From Flexibacter flexilis DSM 6793 (GTDB lineage Bacteria > Bacteroidota > Bacteroidia > Cytophagales > Flexibacteraceae), in the NCBI RefSeq assembly GCF_900112255.1, contig NZ_FOLE01000001.1, positions 682,001 through 746,000 of the forward strand: DNA of 64,000 nt. Direction: 5' to 3'. Every line of letters starts with the position of its first letter. The first letter of the stretch is position 1. The translations under genes were made by a program, and so were the position numbers. Positions 51,954 through 60,949 of the stretch are shown here, in pieces. Below the pieces are notes generated by a model. It saw only the letters and a program-made list of their open reading frames with translations. It made no database searches and was not told the origin of the DNA.

Positions 51954-54917
51954 TTAGAACGAAACATTTACACCCAAGATAAAAGATTTAGCCTGTGGAT
52001 ATGTACCATAGTCAATGCCCAATGCTGTACCGCTACCACCCCAAGCATTTACTTCAGGGTCAAAGCCATTATACTTTGTGAATGTGATCAGGTTTTGTAC
52101 AGTACCATATACAGACAAACGAGTCATACGCGCTTTAGCAAGCAAAGCTTTGTCGAAAGTATAGTTCAACGTCAAGTTTTTAAGACGGAAGAATGAGCCA
52201 TCTTCTACAAAACGAGTAGAAATTCTTGAGTTATTCTGATCGCCAGCTTTCGGAATGTCAGTGATTTGACCTGGTGTAGTCCAACGACGCAATACTTCAG
52301 TAGATTGATTTTTGCTATCAAACATACCTTCTGTTTCGATGCGTGAAGCATTGAAAATATCGTTGCCGTAAGAACCTTGCCACAAGAATGAAAGTGTGAA
52401 GTTTTTGTATTTCAATTCGTTGTTGATACCGTAAGTAAATTTAGGTTGAGCGTTACCGATCACAGTTCTGTCTGCATCATTGATCTCACCGTTACCGTCC
52501 AAATCTTTGTACATCATTGCACCTGTTTCAGGATTTACACCTTCAGCAACGTAGCCATAGAATGAGCCAAGAGGCAAGCCTTCTTTAACAATAGCTACAG
52601 TTCCTTTGTTTTCGATTTCAGCATCACGGTAAACTGGTACAAGATCAAGTTTCGTTACTTTATTTCTGTTGAAAGAAATGTTGAAATCTGTTTTCCAAGT
52701 GAAAACACCATTATCAATGTTATGAGATGAAATCAAAAACTCAAGACCTTTGTTTTCGATGCTACCAGCATTCATTGGCATATAGCTCAAACCTGTTGTG
52801 CTTGGAAGTGGCACGTTAGCCAACAAATCTTTTGTCTTTTTGATATAAGCATCTACCGACAAAGTAACACGTGAGTTCAATACACTTAGATCCAAACCAA
52901 TGTTTGTTTGTGTTGTTGTTTCCCATTTCAGATCAGCGTTTGGCGCGTAGCCTGGAGGGTTTATCGCTGGACCAGACGGAGGATTTGTAGGCGTAATACG
53001 CGAATAACCATTCAAACCATAAGACGCATAAGTTCCCAAACCTTCTTGGTTACCGTTTTGTCCCCAGCTTGCACGAAGTTTCAAATCATTCACAGCCGTT
53101 ACGCTTTCCATGAATTTTTCAGAAGACAAACGCCAAGCAGCCGATGCCGATGGGAAGTAACCCCAACGGTGATCTTTCGCCAATTTAGACGAACCGTCCG
53201 CACGGAAGTTTACGTTCAAATAGTATTTGCCATCAAAATTATAGTTAGCACGAGCAATATAAGATTGTAATAACCAACGAGATTCAGAAGTAGAAGCATC
53301 GTTAATTACGTTAGCAGCGTTGATGGTATGAACAGTCGAATCTGCTGGGAAATCTTTAGCCGAAATCCAAGACTGATTCCATTTGTTCTCTTGACGAGTA
53401 ATACCAGCCAAACCATTTACAGTATGTTTGCCAAATGATTTTTCGTAGTTTAATGTGTTTTCCCACAAAGTAGTCATGCTGTTAGATTTCTCTGCTTCTG
53501 CATAACCGTGGTCTGTACGGCCACCTGTAGTCTGGATATAATCCACATAATAATCATATTTGTGATTAAAGAAATCTAAACCCATATTTGATTTGAAGCT
53601 CAAACCATCATATAGTTTCAAATCTGCTACTACGTTGCCAAGCAAACGATTATCTACCGAACCTTGCGAAGGACCATCAATAGCCGCCATTGGGTTGTCC
53701 CAACCAGCTTTCAATGGATTAGAAGTAAAACGACGACGACCCAAAGCATCATATTCGTACACGTCCATTGTTGGAGGCGCACCCAAAGCACCCAATACTA
53801 CCGCATTACGGCCAGCATTAGAATTATCCTTTACATTTTTGCTATGAACATTCGAGTAAGTAAGGTTGGTTGTTACTTTGAACCAATCTTTTACTTGATT
53901 GTCAAGGTTCATTCTCAACGCATAACGCTCATATTGAGCAGGTTTGATGATACCGATGTCCTGTGTGCTTGAACCCGAAACATAGTATTTCGTTTTTTCG
54001 TTACCACCTCTAAAGCTCAATTGGTAGTTACGAATCGAACCATTTCTAAATACTTTTTTGCCCCAATCTGTATCATATTTATCTACTAATGAAGCTGGAA
54101 CAGAACCTGCGTTCATTTCGTTTTGCAAATCAGCATACTGACGTGAGTTTAACACATCAATTGTTTTAATGATTTTAGAAGTACCCCAATACGCACCAAA
54201 ATCAATAGATGATTGGTTGGCAGTACCGCGTTTTGTAGTGATAATCACCACACCGTTAGCAGCACGAGCACCGTAGATAGCAGCCGAAGCGGCATCTTTA
54301 AGCACTTGCATACTTTCGATGTCGTTGGTATTGATGTCTCTGATGTCTGTGGTAGGCACGCCATCCACTACATACAATGGATCGTTACCTGCTTGCATAG
54401 ACGTAGCACCACGTACACGAATCGAAAGCGCGCTACCTGGCTTACCAGATGGTTGTGTTACTTGTACACCAGCCGCTTTACCTTGCAACACTTGACCTGC
54501 CTGAATCATTGGGCGTTCTTCGATGTCTTTTGTGCTTACAGACACAACAGCCGTCGAAAGATCGCGTTTTTGTTGTGAGCCATAACCTACAACTACTACG
54601 TCTTGTAGTGTAGAAATGTTCACATTCATTTTTACATCTACAGTAGTTTGTGACTCGTCCGAAATCACTACTTCTTCTGTTTCGTAGCCAATGAATGAAA
54701 ATTGAAGTGTAGCACCCTTCGTAACCGTAATGCTATACTTACCTTCTGCGTTAGTTGATGTACCGTTGGTAGTTCCTTTAATTACCACGTTGATGCCTGG
54801 CATCGGTGCGTTATCATCCAACGCAACCACTTTGCCCGTAACAACGATGTCTTGTGCTTGTGCCATACTCCAAATACTTAGGAGCATCGCTAAAAGTAGC
54901 GTAACTCTTTTTTTCAT
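51954..54917 (-). CDS. SusC/RagA TonB-dependent outer-membrane transporter
   Basis: Outer-membrane beta-barrel of 987 aa importing oligosaccharides with energy from TonB. Signal peptide MKKRVTLLLAMLLSIWSMAQAQ; carboxypeptidase-regulatory-like domain (VTGKVVALDDNAPMPGINVVI, about 25-105); TonB-box/plug region VVVVGYGSQQKRDLSTAVVS and YVVDGVPTTDIRDINTNDIESMQVLKDAASAAIYGARAANGVV, read as consecutive blocks; then the barrel, ending in the aromatic-terminal strand SFILGVNVSF. First gene of the glycan locus, with promoter-like boxes and a LacI-type palindrome upstream. Confidence 0.96.
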   Translation of the reverse strand: MKKRVTLLLAMLLSIWSMAQAQDIVVTGKVVALDDNAPMPGINVVIKGTTNGTSTNAEGKYSITVTKGATLQFSFIGYETEEVVISDESQTTVDVKMNVNISTLQDVVVVGYGSQQKRDLSTAVVSVSTKDIEERPMIQAGQVLQGKAAGVQVTQPSGKPGSALSIRVRGATSMQAGNDPLYVVDGVPTTDIRDINTNDIESMQVLKDAASAAIYGARAANGVVIITTKRGTANQSSIDFGAYWGTSKIIKTIDVLNSRQYADLQNEMNAGSVPASLVDKYDTDWGKKVFRNGSIRNYQLSFRGGNEKTKYYVSGSSTQDIGIIKPAQYERYALRMNLDNQVKDWFKVTTNLTYSNVHSKNVKDNSNAGRNAVVLGALGAPPTMDVYEYDALGRRRFTSNPLKAGWDNPMAAIDGPSQGSVDNRLLGNVVADLKLYDGLSFKSNMGLDFFNHKYDYYVDYIQTTGGRTDHGYAEAEKSNSMTTLWENTLNYEKSFGKHTVNGLAGITRQENKWNQSWISAKDFPADSTVHTINAANVINDASTSESRWLLQSYIARANYNFDGKYYLNVNFRADGSSKLAKDHRWGYFPSASAAWRLSSEKFMESVTAVNDLKLRASWGQNGNQEGLGTYASYGLNGYSRITPTNPPSGPAINPPGYAPNADLKWETTTQTNIGLDLSVLNSRVTLSVDAYIKKTKDLLANVPLPSTTGLSYMPMNAGSIENKGLEFLISSHNIDNGVFTWKTDFNISFNRNKVTKLDLVPVYRDAEIENKGTVAIVKEGLPLGSFYGYVAEGVNPETGAMMYKDLDGNGEINDADRTVIGNAQPKFTYGINNELKYKNFTLSFLWQGSYGNDIFNASRIETEGMFDSKNQSTEVLRRWTTPGQITDIPKAGDQNNSRISTRFVEDGSFFRLKNLTLNYTFDKALLAKARMTRLSVYGTVQNLITFTKYNGFDPEVNAWGGSGTALGIDYGTYPQAKSFILGVNVSF

Positions 54918-54969
54918 ACAGTCATTTTTTTGGAAAGTTTATGTATAGTTTTCAGGGCAATGCCCACGA

Positions 54970-54996
54970 CAAAGATAAATGACTTCCCAAAACAAA
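54970..54996 (-). promoter_or_regulatory. Promoter-like boxes of susC
   Basis: On the minus strand TTTG (54996-54993), 15 bases, then TATCTTTG (54977-54970), a good -7 box 52 bases before the ATG. Spacing is short, as at 21504-21530. Confidence 0.5.
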
Positions 54997-55081
54997 AGCA
55001 ATAGCCACTAATCAAAAAAGTAAGTATAAATTACTGATAATTAACAAGTTAATCAAAAAGCAATACGCTTCAATACCATTT

Positions 55082-55093
55082 GCAAACGTTTGC
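55082..55093. promoter_or_regulatory. LacI-type operator upstream of susC
   Basis: GCAAACGTTTGC, identical to the site at 31821-31832, about 165 bases upstream of the susC start. It resembles PurR/LacI operators with a central CG. No LacI-family regulator gene is in the window. Confidence 0.55.
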
Positions 55094-55436
55094 TTATTTT
55101 TTTGAATATCAATACTTAAAATACATTTTGGGCGGCTTTTTATTCAAATACACTGATACGGTTTACACAATCAAAATAATTTTTAGCCTTTGGCATCAAA
55201 AGTCAAAATAAAACAATAAGCCCTTTTATCGCTTCAAAAAAAAGCATTAAAAAGACTTTGCTAAACGTAGATTTTTTATCACCTAACCCATTTAATATAA
55301 AACGCTCAGGCCAAAACCCAAACATTAGATCCATCAAAAAAGTATATGACAAAAATCAAATAAATTTATTTGGATTAAGTCTAAATAAGTATTTGTTTTG
55401 CGGCCATTAAATCAGTTACAAAACATCTTATTTGAT

Positions 55437-56630
55437 ATGCTAAAATATACGCGCCTTTCGGCCTTGGCTCTAGCCTCTTTACTTGCGTTTGCTTCTTGCG
55501 ACAAAGACGACGACGGAGAAAAAACATACCCGCTCAACGAGGCACAAACCAAAGCCTACATCAGTAATTACGCCAATATCGTATATGCTAACTATACTGA
55601 CGCTTATAACAAAGCCCTAAAGCTCCAACAAAAAGTAAATGCTTTTGTGGCTAGTCCTACGCAAATTACTTTTGACTCGACCAAAAGCGCGTGGCTCGAA
55701 GCTCGTAACTATTACGGACAAACAGAAGCATTCCGTTTTTATGGCGGCCCAATTGACAGCGAAACAGGCCCAGAAGGTCTTATCAACGCTTGGCCAATTG
55801 ACGAATCGTACATTGATTATGTGTCAGGCAACGACTCGGCAGGTGTAATTAATAAACCAACAGCATTCCCGAACATTACGAAAGAATTGCTTATTTCGCT
55901 TAACGAAAAAGACGGCGAAACCAACATTAGCACGGGTTATCATGCCATCGAATTTTTATTGTGGGGACAAGATCTTACCGTAGGCCCTGGCGCAGGCCAA
56001 CGCCCTTATACAGATTATGTGGACAATGGCACAGCAAAAAATCAAGCGCGTCGTCGTCAGTATTTGCAAGTGGTTACTAACTTATTAGTAGAGCACTTAG
56101 CTACGGTACTCAACGACTGGAAGCCAAATGCAAGCAATTATCGCAGTGATTTTGAAACAGATGCAATCTATAAATCTCGTTTCCAAGACATCGTGTTGGG
56201 AATTGCCAGCCTGAGCAAAGGCGAGTTGGCAGGCGAACGTATGTATGTGGCTTATGACGAAAAAGACCGCGAACACGAACATTCTTGTTTCAGCGACAAT
56301 ACAAAAAATGACATTATCGCCAACGCCACAGGCATCCAAAATGTTTATTTAGGTTATTACAAAAAAGCTGATGGCACAGTGATAGATGGCACAGGTTTGG
56401 ACGATATTATCAAATCCGTAAAACCAGAATTAGCACAAAGCCTAACCGACAAAATCGCCGCAGGCATTACGGCTGCTAACGCACTTCAAAATCCTTTCGA
56501 CCAAGAATTTTTGGACAGCAACCCAGCGGGTCGCGTGCGCATGAAAACTTGCATCGACACTTACACCGCTCAAGGCGATTTGATTCTGGACGGAGCAAAA
56601 TTATTTGGTATCAAAATTACTTTGGAATAA
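55437..56630 (+). CDS. Imelysin-family lipoprotein (IrpA-like)
   Basis: Lipoprotein of 397 aa from the ATG at 55437, chosen because it starts the signal MLKYTRLSALALASLLAFASC (split as an 18-residue leader and lipobox ASC, Cys21). The Imelysin core shows NYANIVYANYTDAYNKAL, then GPIDSETGPEGLINAWPIDESYIDY and GYHAIEFLLWGQDL (GxHxxE motif) typical of IrpA/imelysin proteins, and later GELAGERMYVAYDEKDREHEHSCFSDN. In cyanobacteria such proteins are induced by iron limitation. It is followed by a di-heme DUF1111 gene, a classical partner. Confidence 0.9.
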   Translation: MLKYTRLSALALASLLAFASCDKDDDGEKTYPLNEAQTKAYISNYANIVYANYTDAYNKALKLQQKVNAFVASPTQITFDSTKSAWLEARNYYGQTEAFRFYGGPIDSETGPEGLINAWPIDESYIDYVSGNDSAGVINKPTAFPNITKELLISLNEKDGETNISTGYHAIEFLLWGQDLTVGPGAGQRPYTDYVDNGTAKNQARRRQYLQVVTNLLVEHLATVLNDWKPNASNYRSDFETDAIYKSRFQDIVLGIASLSKGELAGERMYVAYDEKDREHEHSCFSDNTKNDIIANATGIQNVYLGYYKKADGTVIDGTGLDDIIKSVKPELAQSLTDKIAAGITAANALQNPFDQEFLDSNPAGRVRMKTCIDTYTAQGDLILDGAKLFGIKITLE

Positions 56631-56693
56631 TTAAGCAACTCATTTCCAGTTACTTTTCTTAACACTAATACAATCTAACATCCCAATTATATC

Positions 56694-58100
56694 ATGAAAA
56701 AAGCAAGAATTGCCCTGCTGCCTTTGGCTGCTGCCGTGTTTGCAAGCAGTATTTTGTGGGCTTGTAAAGACAAAGAATCCACCAATCCCGATGCCGACGA
56801 GATTTTTTCGGGTGGTTCGGCTACCGTTTTTGACGAGTCGGAAAATGCCTTCGGGCACGCCGCTCCCAATGTGAGCGACAACGGACAACTTACTTTTACA
56901 ACGGGCAATTCTATTTTTCGTTCCAATTGGGTAACTGCTCCCGCTTCGGTGGAAGCTCTCGACGGTTTGGGGCCTCTTTTCAACTCCAAATCTTGTTCGG
57001 GCTGTCATATTCTGGATGGGCGCGGCAAGCCGCCACTTTCGGAAGGCGAACCGCTTTCTTCTATGCTCATTCGTTTGAGCGTGCCAGGAAGCACCGAACA
57101 CGGCGAACCGAAAGGCGAACCAAATTATGGCGGACAGTTGAGCAATTCAGCCATTTTGGGCGTGCCTGCCGAAGGCGACGTGAAAATTACTTACGATTAT
57201 ATCAACGCTACTTTCGACGACGGCAAGCCGTACCAATTGCGTAAACCTAAATATGAGTTTATTAATTTGGGTTATGGGGCAATGAGTGCCAACGTGATGT
57301 ATTCGCCGCGCGTTGCACCACAAATGCAAGGTTTGGGCTTGTTGGAAGTAGTACCCGAAGACCAACTAGTAGCCATGGCCGACCCCGACGACGCGAACCG
57401 CGATGGCATTTCTGGCCGTCCGAACCGTGTTTGGGATGCCGAGCAAGGCAAATACCGCATCGGTCGCTTGGGCTGGAAAGCCAACCAACCTTCTATGCGA
57501 CAACAAGTAGCAGGCGCATTTCAGGGCGATTTGGGCATTAGCTCCAGTATTTTTAATGCAGAAAATCATACAAGTTTGCAAACGGCTTGCCTGAATCTGC
57601 CAAACGGCGGAACGCCCGAATTGGAAAGTTCTAAATTGGATAAAGTAACGTATTACTGTCAGATTTTGGCCGTACCTGCCCGCCGCAAAACTGGCGAGGC
57701 GGCTGTAATTCGCGGAAAAGCATTGTTTACGGAAATAGGTTGCGCCAAATGCCATACCACAACCTTACGCACTGGCGCGAGTACGGACGTACCCGAATTT
57801 GCGAACCAAACCATTCACCCCTACACAGATTTGCTCTTGCACGACATGGGCGACGGCTTGGCGGACAATCGTCCTGACTACGAAGCCAACGGCAACGAGT
57901 GGCGCACTCCCCCACTCTGGGGCATTGGCCTTATCCCGACGGTGAACAAACACGGCTTTTTGTTACACGACGGCAGAGCCCGAAACCTCGAAGAAGCGAT
58001 TTTGTGGCATGGTGGCGAAGGCGAAACAGCACAGAAGAAATACAAGAATTTGCCAGAAACTGACCGCAACGCCGTTATCAAGTTTTTGGAAGCATTATAA
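56694..58100 (+). CDS. Di-heme DUF1111 (thiol oxidoreductase-like) lipoprotein
   Basis: Periplasmic-facing lipoprotein of 468 aa with lipobox LWAC (Cys24) and two heme-c motifs, CSGCH (SKSCSGCHILDGRG, around residue 100) and CAKCH (EIGCAKCHTTTLRTG, around 350). The overall layout matches the DHOR/DUF1111 family. It follows the imelysin gene with 63 bases between, probably one transcript, and a terminator follows. It could help in iron reduction during uptake; the reaction has not been shown from sequence. Confidence 0.92.
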   Translation: MKKARIALLPLAAAVFASSILWACKDKESTNPDADEIFSGGSATVFDESENAFGHAAPNVSDNGQLTFTTGNSIFRSNWVTAPASVEALDGLGPLFNSKSCSGCHILDGRGKPPLSEGEPLSSMLIRLSVPGSTEHGEPKGEPNYGGQLSNSAILGVPAEGDVKITYDYINATFDDGKPYQLRKPKYEFINLGYGAMSANVMYSPRVAPQMQGLGLLEVVPEDQLVAMADPDDANRDGISGRPNRVWDAEQGKYRIGRLGWKANQPSMRQQVAGAFQGDLGISSSIFNAENHTSLQTACLNLPNGGTPELESSKLDKVTYYCQILAVPARRKTGEAAVIRGKALFTEIGCAKCHTTTLRTGASTDVPEFANQTIHPYTDLLLHDMGDGLADNRPDYEANGNEWRTPPLWGIGLIPTVNKHGFLLHDGRARNLEEAILWHGGEGETAQKKYKNLPETDRNAVIKFLEAL

Positions 58101-58115
58101 TCTAACCTAACACTT

Positions 58116-58145
58116 AAAATCCTCCAGCAACGGAGGATTTTTTTA
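58116..58145. terminator. Terminator after the DUF1111 gene
   Basis: AAAATCCTCC (58116-58125) / GGAGGATTTT (58132-58141), loop AGCAAC, followed by TTTATTT. Between convergent genes. Confidence 0.9.
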
Positions 58146-58164
58146 TTTGAATGAATTAGAAAAC

Positions 58165-59454
58165 TCATCGCATCAACTCTACGGTACCTTTAATCTGTAC
58201 CTTACGACCTGTGGCTGATTCCTTTAGCTCCAATACATAAAAGTAAACACCTGCACTTTGCTGACCGCCATCCCATAACACAGACGAAGGCGGCAAACCA
58301 CCAACCGCTCCTAAATCATGCACCCGAACACCCCAACGATTATACACCCACAATCGCTCCAAGCCATAACCCCGACTGCTCAACTCCCAACGGTCATTCA
58401 CGCCGTCCGCATTGCGCGTAAATACATTCGGGACAAAATAATAACTACTACAATCCTGTGGCTGAAACGACAGTTCGCAATGCACAGTATCGCGGCCATA
58501 CCTATTTTTGCACCACAAACCCACACGGCGAACCCCCGCACGGGACTCATGCAGCAAGGGGGCTTGCTCTCCCACATACTCAAAAACCCCATCGCCGTCC
58601 ATGTCCCAACGCAGGCTATCCACCGCGCCCCCAATACTGGCATAAGATACCGTCCCCACACTTTGGCCGCAAGTATCAGACACCAAGCAGGACAAGGACA
58701 AACGCGGTGGCTCACAACCCAACACTTCTACACTGTCCGTATAGTCCCGATAACGCCCACTGCATGACTCCCACAGCCGAACACGCAGCGTATATTGGCC
58801 TGCCTGAGTGTAGGTGTGCGTAGCGGCGTAGCCTTGCACCAATACCGAATCCGAATCGCTATACCATACTTGCATCTGAGGGGCATAATCACCCGAAAAA
58901 CCTTTCATGCTAGCTTGTACCCGCAGGCTATCCCCGACACAAAAATGATGGGACGATACGCTCACAAAGGCGGCACCAAAGCCCATATCACTATCAATGC
59001 AGTTGGGAAGGCTAGCATAGAAAATATAAGGTTCTCTAAACTGTACTACGCTATCGCGCAGACCACAAGCCAAGCCACGCCGATTGGGGTAGCGTATTTC
59101 ACTGAGCCAACCCCGCGTATAGCCTATTGGTTGGCCTGTACTGTTGTATAAGGTTGTTCTCGCCTCAGCAGCATAAATACGCCCATTAGGGGCTAATTGT
59201 AATATGCCATAATGTTTATTATACCATGTATAAGGATTGGTATCTGGAATGGTCAGCAGCACTGTACTGCTTGCCAGAGAAGTAGCATATCGATCGTACT
59301 GATACACGGTGTTAATCATGCTCACATAAATGAGTGAATCATTGGGCGAAAAAGATACACCCCATGGATAGCTGTACGGCGATAATGCTTTATAGTCTAT
59401 GCTCTCACGCAAGCTCACTTGCCCTGTATGCTTATCAAAATTAAAAAAACTCAA
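58165..59454 (-). CDS. C-terminal part of a frameshifted type IX secreted protein (type B sorting domain)
   Basis: 429-codon open frame that lacks a credible start (its first codon is a TTG inside the sequence). It continues the gene piece at 59441-60265 after a one-base shift. It contains beta-propeller-like SFSPNDSLIYVSM and APNGRIYAAEA repeats, a PKD-like domain (DSLRWDMDGDGVFEYVGEQAP) and a C-terminal gliding-motility-associated sorting domain (YFVPNVFTRNADGVNDRWEL; VYNRWGVRVHDLG; VLWDGGQQSAGVYFYVLELK; ends GTVELMR). The sorting domain sends proteins through the type IX system to the cell surface. Without the upstream part it would have no signal peptide. Confidence 0.85.
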   Translation of the reverse strand: MSFFNFDKHTGQVSLRESIDYKALSPYSYPWGVSFSPNDSLIYVSMINTVYQYDRYATSLASSTVLLTIPDTNPYTWYNKHYGILQLAPNGRIYAAEARTTLYNSTGQPIGYTRGWLSEIRYPNRRGLACGLRDSVVQFREPYIFYASLPNCIDSDMGFGAAFVSVSSHHFCVGDSLRVQASMKGFSGDYAPQMQVWYSDSDSVLVQGYAATHTYTQAGQYTLRVRLWESCSGRYRDYTDSVEVLGCEPPRLSLSCLVSDTCGQSVGTVSYASIGGAVDSLRWDMDGDGVFEYVGEQAPLLHESRAGVRRVGLWCKNRYGRDTVHCELSFQPQDCSSYYFVPNVFTRNADGVNDRWELSSRGYGLERLWVYNRWGVRVHDLGAVGGLPPSSVLWDGGQQSAGVYFYVLELKESATGRKVQIKGTVELMR

Positions 59455-60265
59455 CCTTGCTGACCGTATTGCTTGATCCTACGGCTGCTACCACACAAGT
59501 ACCGTCTCTGGAGAATTTCATACAGCCTGACTCTGCATATATCATCTGTCCTCCTCCCATTCCATAATCTGAAAACACCGAGCCAGTTTGTGAGATAACG
59601 GGGGCGTGCAAGCCCACCGAATCGAGCAGGTAAGCATAAAAGGCATTGCTAATCAAATCGTGGGTCAGTATCCAGTAGGAGCGGCCACAGGGACTACGGC
59701 GCGTAGCCGTGATTTTGCAAGAAGAGGGGCGCGGATACAAACGTATGTCTTTAAGCAAATGGCCTTCCGTATCTTGGGCTATATCACCCATGCCCCCCGC
59801 CAATCGCATATCCACTACACTATAGCTGGCCGTATCCTCTATCTGGAGATAGACCATGGCTGTAGAACGGCGGCGTGTTGTCCTGAACAGATAGTATTGC
59901 TGCTTGTCGGTGGGCGAAGGGACAATAATATCTCTCTGACCCACATAGCCAGAATAATTTTCCATGGTACCACCATGTGGCATAATTTCATGAGCGCGAT
60001 TACGAATAACTACATCTGGTGGAGGTGTGTTAAAACCATTGGTATAAAAAAGCAAATGGCCTGCGCTATCCGCTATTTGCGTATGCCCATACATAACCAG
60101 CGAAGAGGAATAAGGATACTCAAAGGTTTGGTAGGCTTGGCCACTGTCTGGGGGGAAAGATAGTAGAAAACGATTATATAGAACCCATGTACTGTATTGG
60201 TTTTGGGCATAGCTGAAGGCTGCTATCAGGAGCCAAAAGAAAAATAGGAATATTGTTTGTTTCAT
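59441..60265 (-). CDS. N-terminal part of the frameshifted type IX secreted protein
   Basis: 274 codons from the ATG at 60265 with signal peptide MKQTIFLFFFWLLIAAFSYAQ. It holds a propeller-like region (HLLFYTNGFNTPPPDVVIRNRAHEIMPHG; DIIVPSPTDKQQYYLF; KFSRDGTCVVAAVGSSNTVS) and ends with VEFF-stop. The stop lies directly after seven T on the coding strand (plus-strand A run at 59443-59449). Removing one T gives VEFFNFDKHTG, a continuous family sequence with the next frame. So both parts are one gene of about 700 codons, interrupted by a frameshift, a sequencing error or a slippage site. Confidence 0.85.
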   Translation of the reverse strand: MKQTIFLFFFWLLIAAFSYAQNQYSTWVLYNRFLLSFPPDSGQAYQTFEYPYSSSLVMYGHTQIADSAGHLLFYTNGFNTPPPDVVIRNRAHEIMPHGGTMENYSGYVGQRDIIVPSPTDKQQYYLFRTTRRRSTAMVYLQIEDTASYSVVDMRLAGGMGDIAQDTEGHLLKDIRLYPRPSSCKITATRRSPCGRSYWILTHDLISNAFYAYLLDSVGLHAPVISQTGSVFSDYGMGGGQMIYAESGCMKFSRDGTCVVAAVGSSNTVSKVEFF

Positions 60266-60346
60266 AGGAAAATGAGGTTTAGGAGAATAAAAAAGTCCTT
60301 TTTGCTTTACATGCAAGGCATACAAATCTATTTATTTTATTACAAA

Positions 60347-60391
60347 AAATGCTCAGTCCTAAGATTTTAAAAACCTTATAACTGAGCATTT
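60347..60391 (-). terminator. Terminator after the 140-aa gene
   Basis: AAATGCTCAGT (60347-60357) / ACTGAGCATTT (60381-60391), with an inner hairpin TAAGATTTT/AAAACCTTA. On the minus strand followed by TTTTGTAA. Confidence 0.75.
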
Positions 60392-60461
60392 ACACTCCGC
60401 CAAGCAAATTAGAACTATCTATCAGCCAAAAGCGGGAGTTGTTTGTTATTGAAAATCAAAA

Positions 60462-60884
60462 TTATACGTGCAAAATTCCTTCAAATTCTAATTGCGGAAT
60501 AAATTGCAAATTGGTCTCTACAATGCTATCGGGCAAAAACAAAAATTTCTTGTCATAAATCTGCTTGCCAAAATTGCCGACATAATACGTTACCCAATAT
60601 TCGTTGCACAAATGAAATACAGACGGGTCTATCGGCTCGATAAGCGCGTAATCATTGGCCGCAATTTCTTCAATAAAATGGCGCAAAGTAGAAGTGCGTT
60701 GTTGTTCGCCTTCGGCGTTGGTGCCATAACCTTTGGAAGCAATCAAGACATTCGTCAAGGCAAAATCATTGTTATTCAACAAATAAACAGACCATTCATA
60801 GACTTGGTTGTCTTCTTCGGAAGGTTTGCGCACGATAGCCACCGAAACGCCCTTCACGGCAGGAAATTCTATATCTTTCTTCAT
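60462..60884 (-). CDS. Conserved hypothetical protein of 140 aa
   Basis: Soluble protein (MKKDIEFPAVKGVSVAIVRKPSEED...) with patterns like WSVYLLNNNDFALTNVLIASKGYGTNAEGEQQRTSTLRHFIEEI and FGKQIYDKKFLFLPDSIVETNL. I remember similar proteins only as unnamed ones in Bacteroidota. No signal peptide or catalytic motif is visible. It is followed by a terminator. Confidence 0.78.
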   Translation of the reverse strand: MKKDIEFPAVKGVSVAIVRKPSEEDNQVYEWSVYLLNNNDFALTNVLIASKGYGTNAEGEQQRTSTLRHFIEEIAANDYALIEPIDPSVFHLCNEYWVTYYVGNFGKQIYDKKFLFLPDSIVETNLQFIPQLEFEGILHV

Positions 60885-60949
60885 CTAATCAAAAAAACAA
60901 AATAGGTCGGTGATATTATTATCAAATTAACTCACCAAAATACACAAAA

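Larger units (their letters stand above)
54918..55436. other. Intergenic region between susC and the imelysin gene
   Basis: 519 bases between divergent transcription units, AT-rich. It holds the susC promoter-like boxes and the palindrome at 55082-55093. No gene is evident. A TTG-started frame from 55398 only extends the imelysin gene upstream. Confidence 0.6.

Noticed and set aside
55398-55436. Upstream TTG start of the imelysin gene
   Set aside because: The ATG at 55437 gives a lipoprotein signal with correct lipobox; the extra residues would disrupt it.
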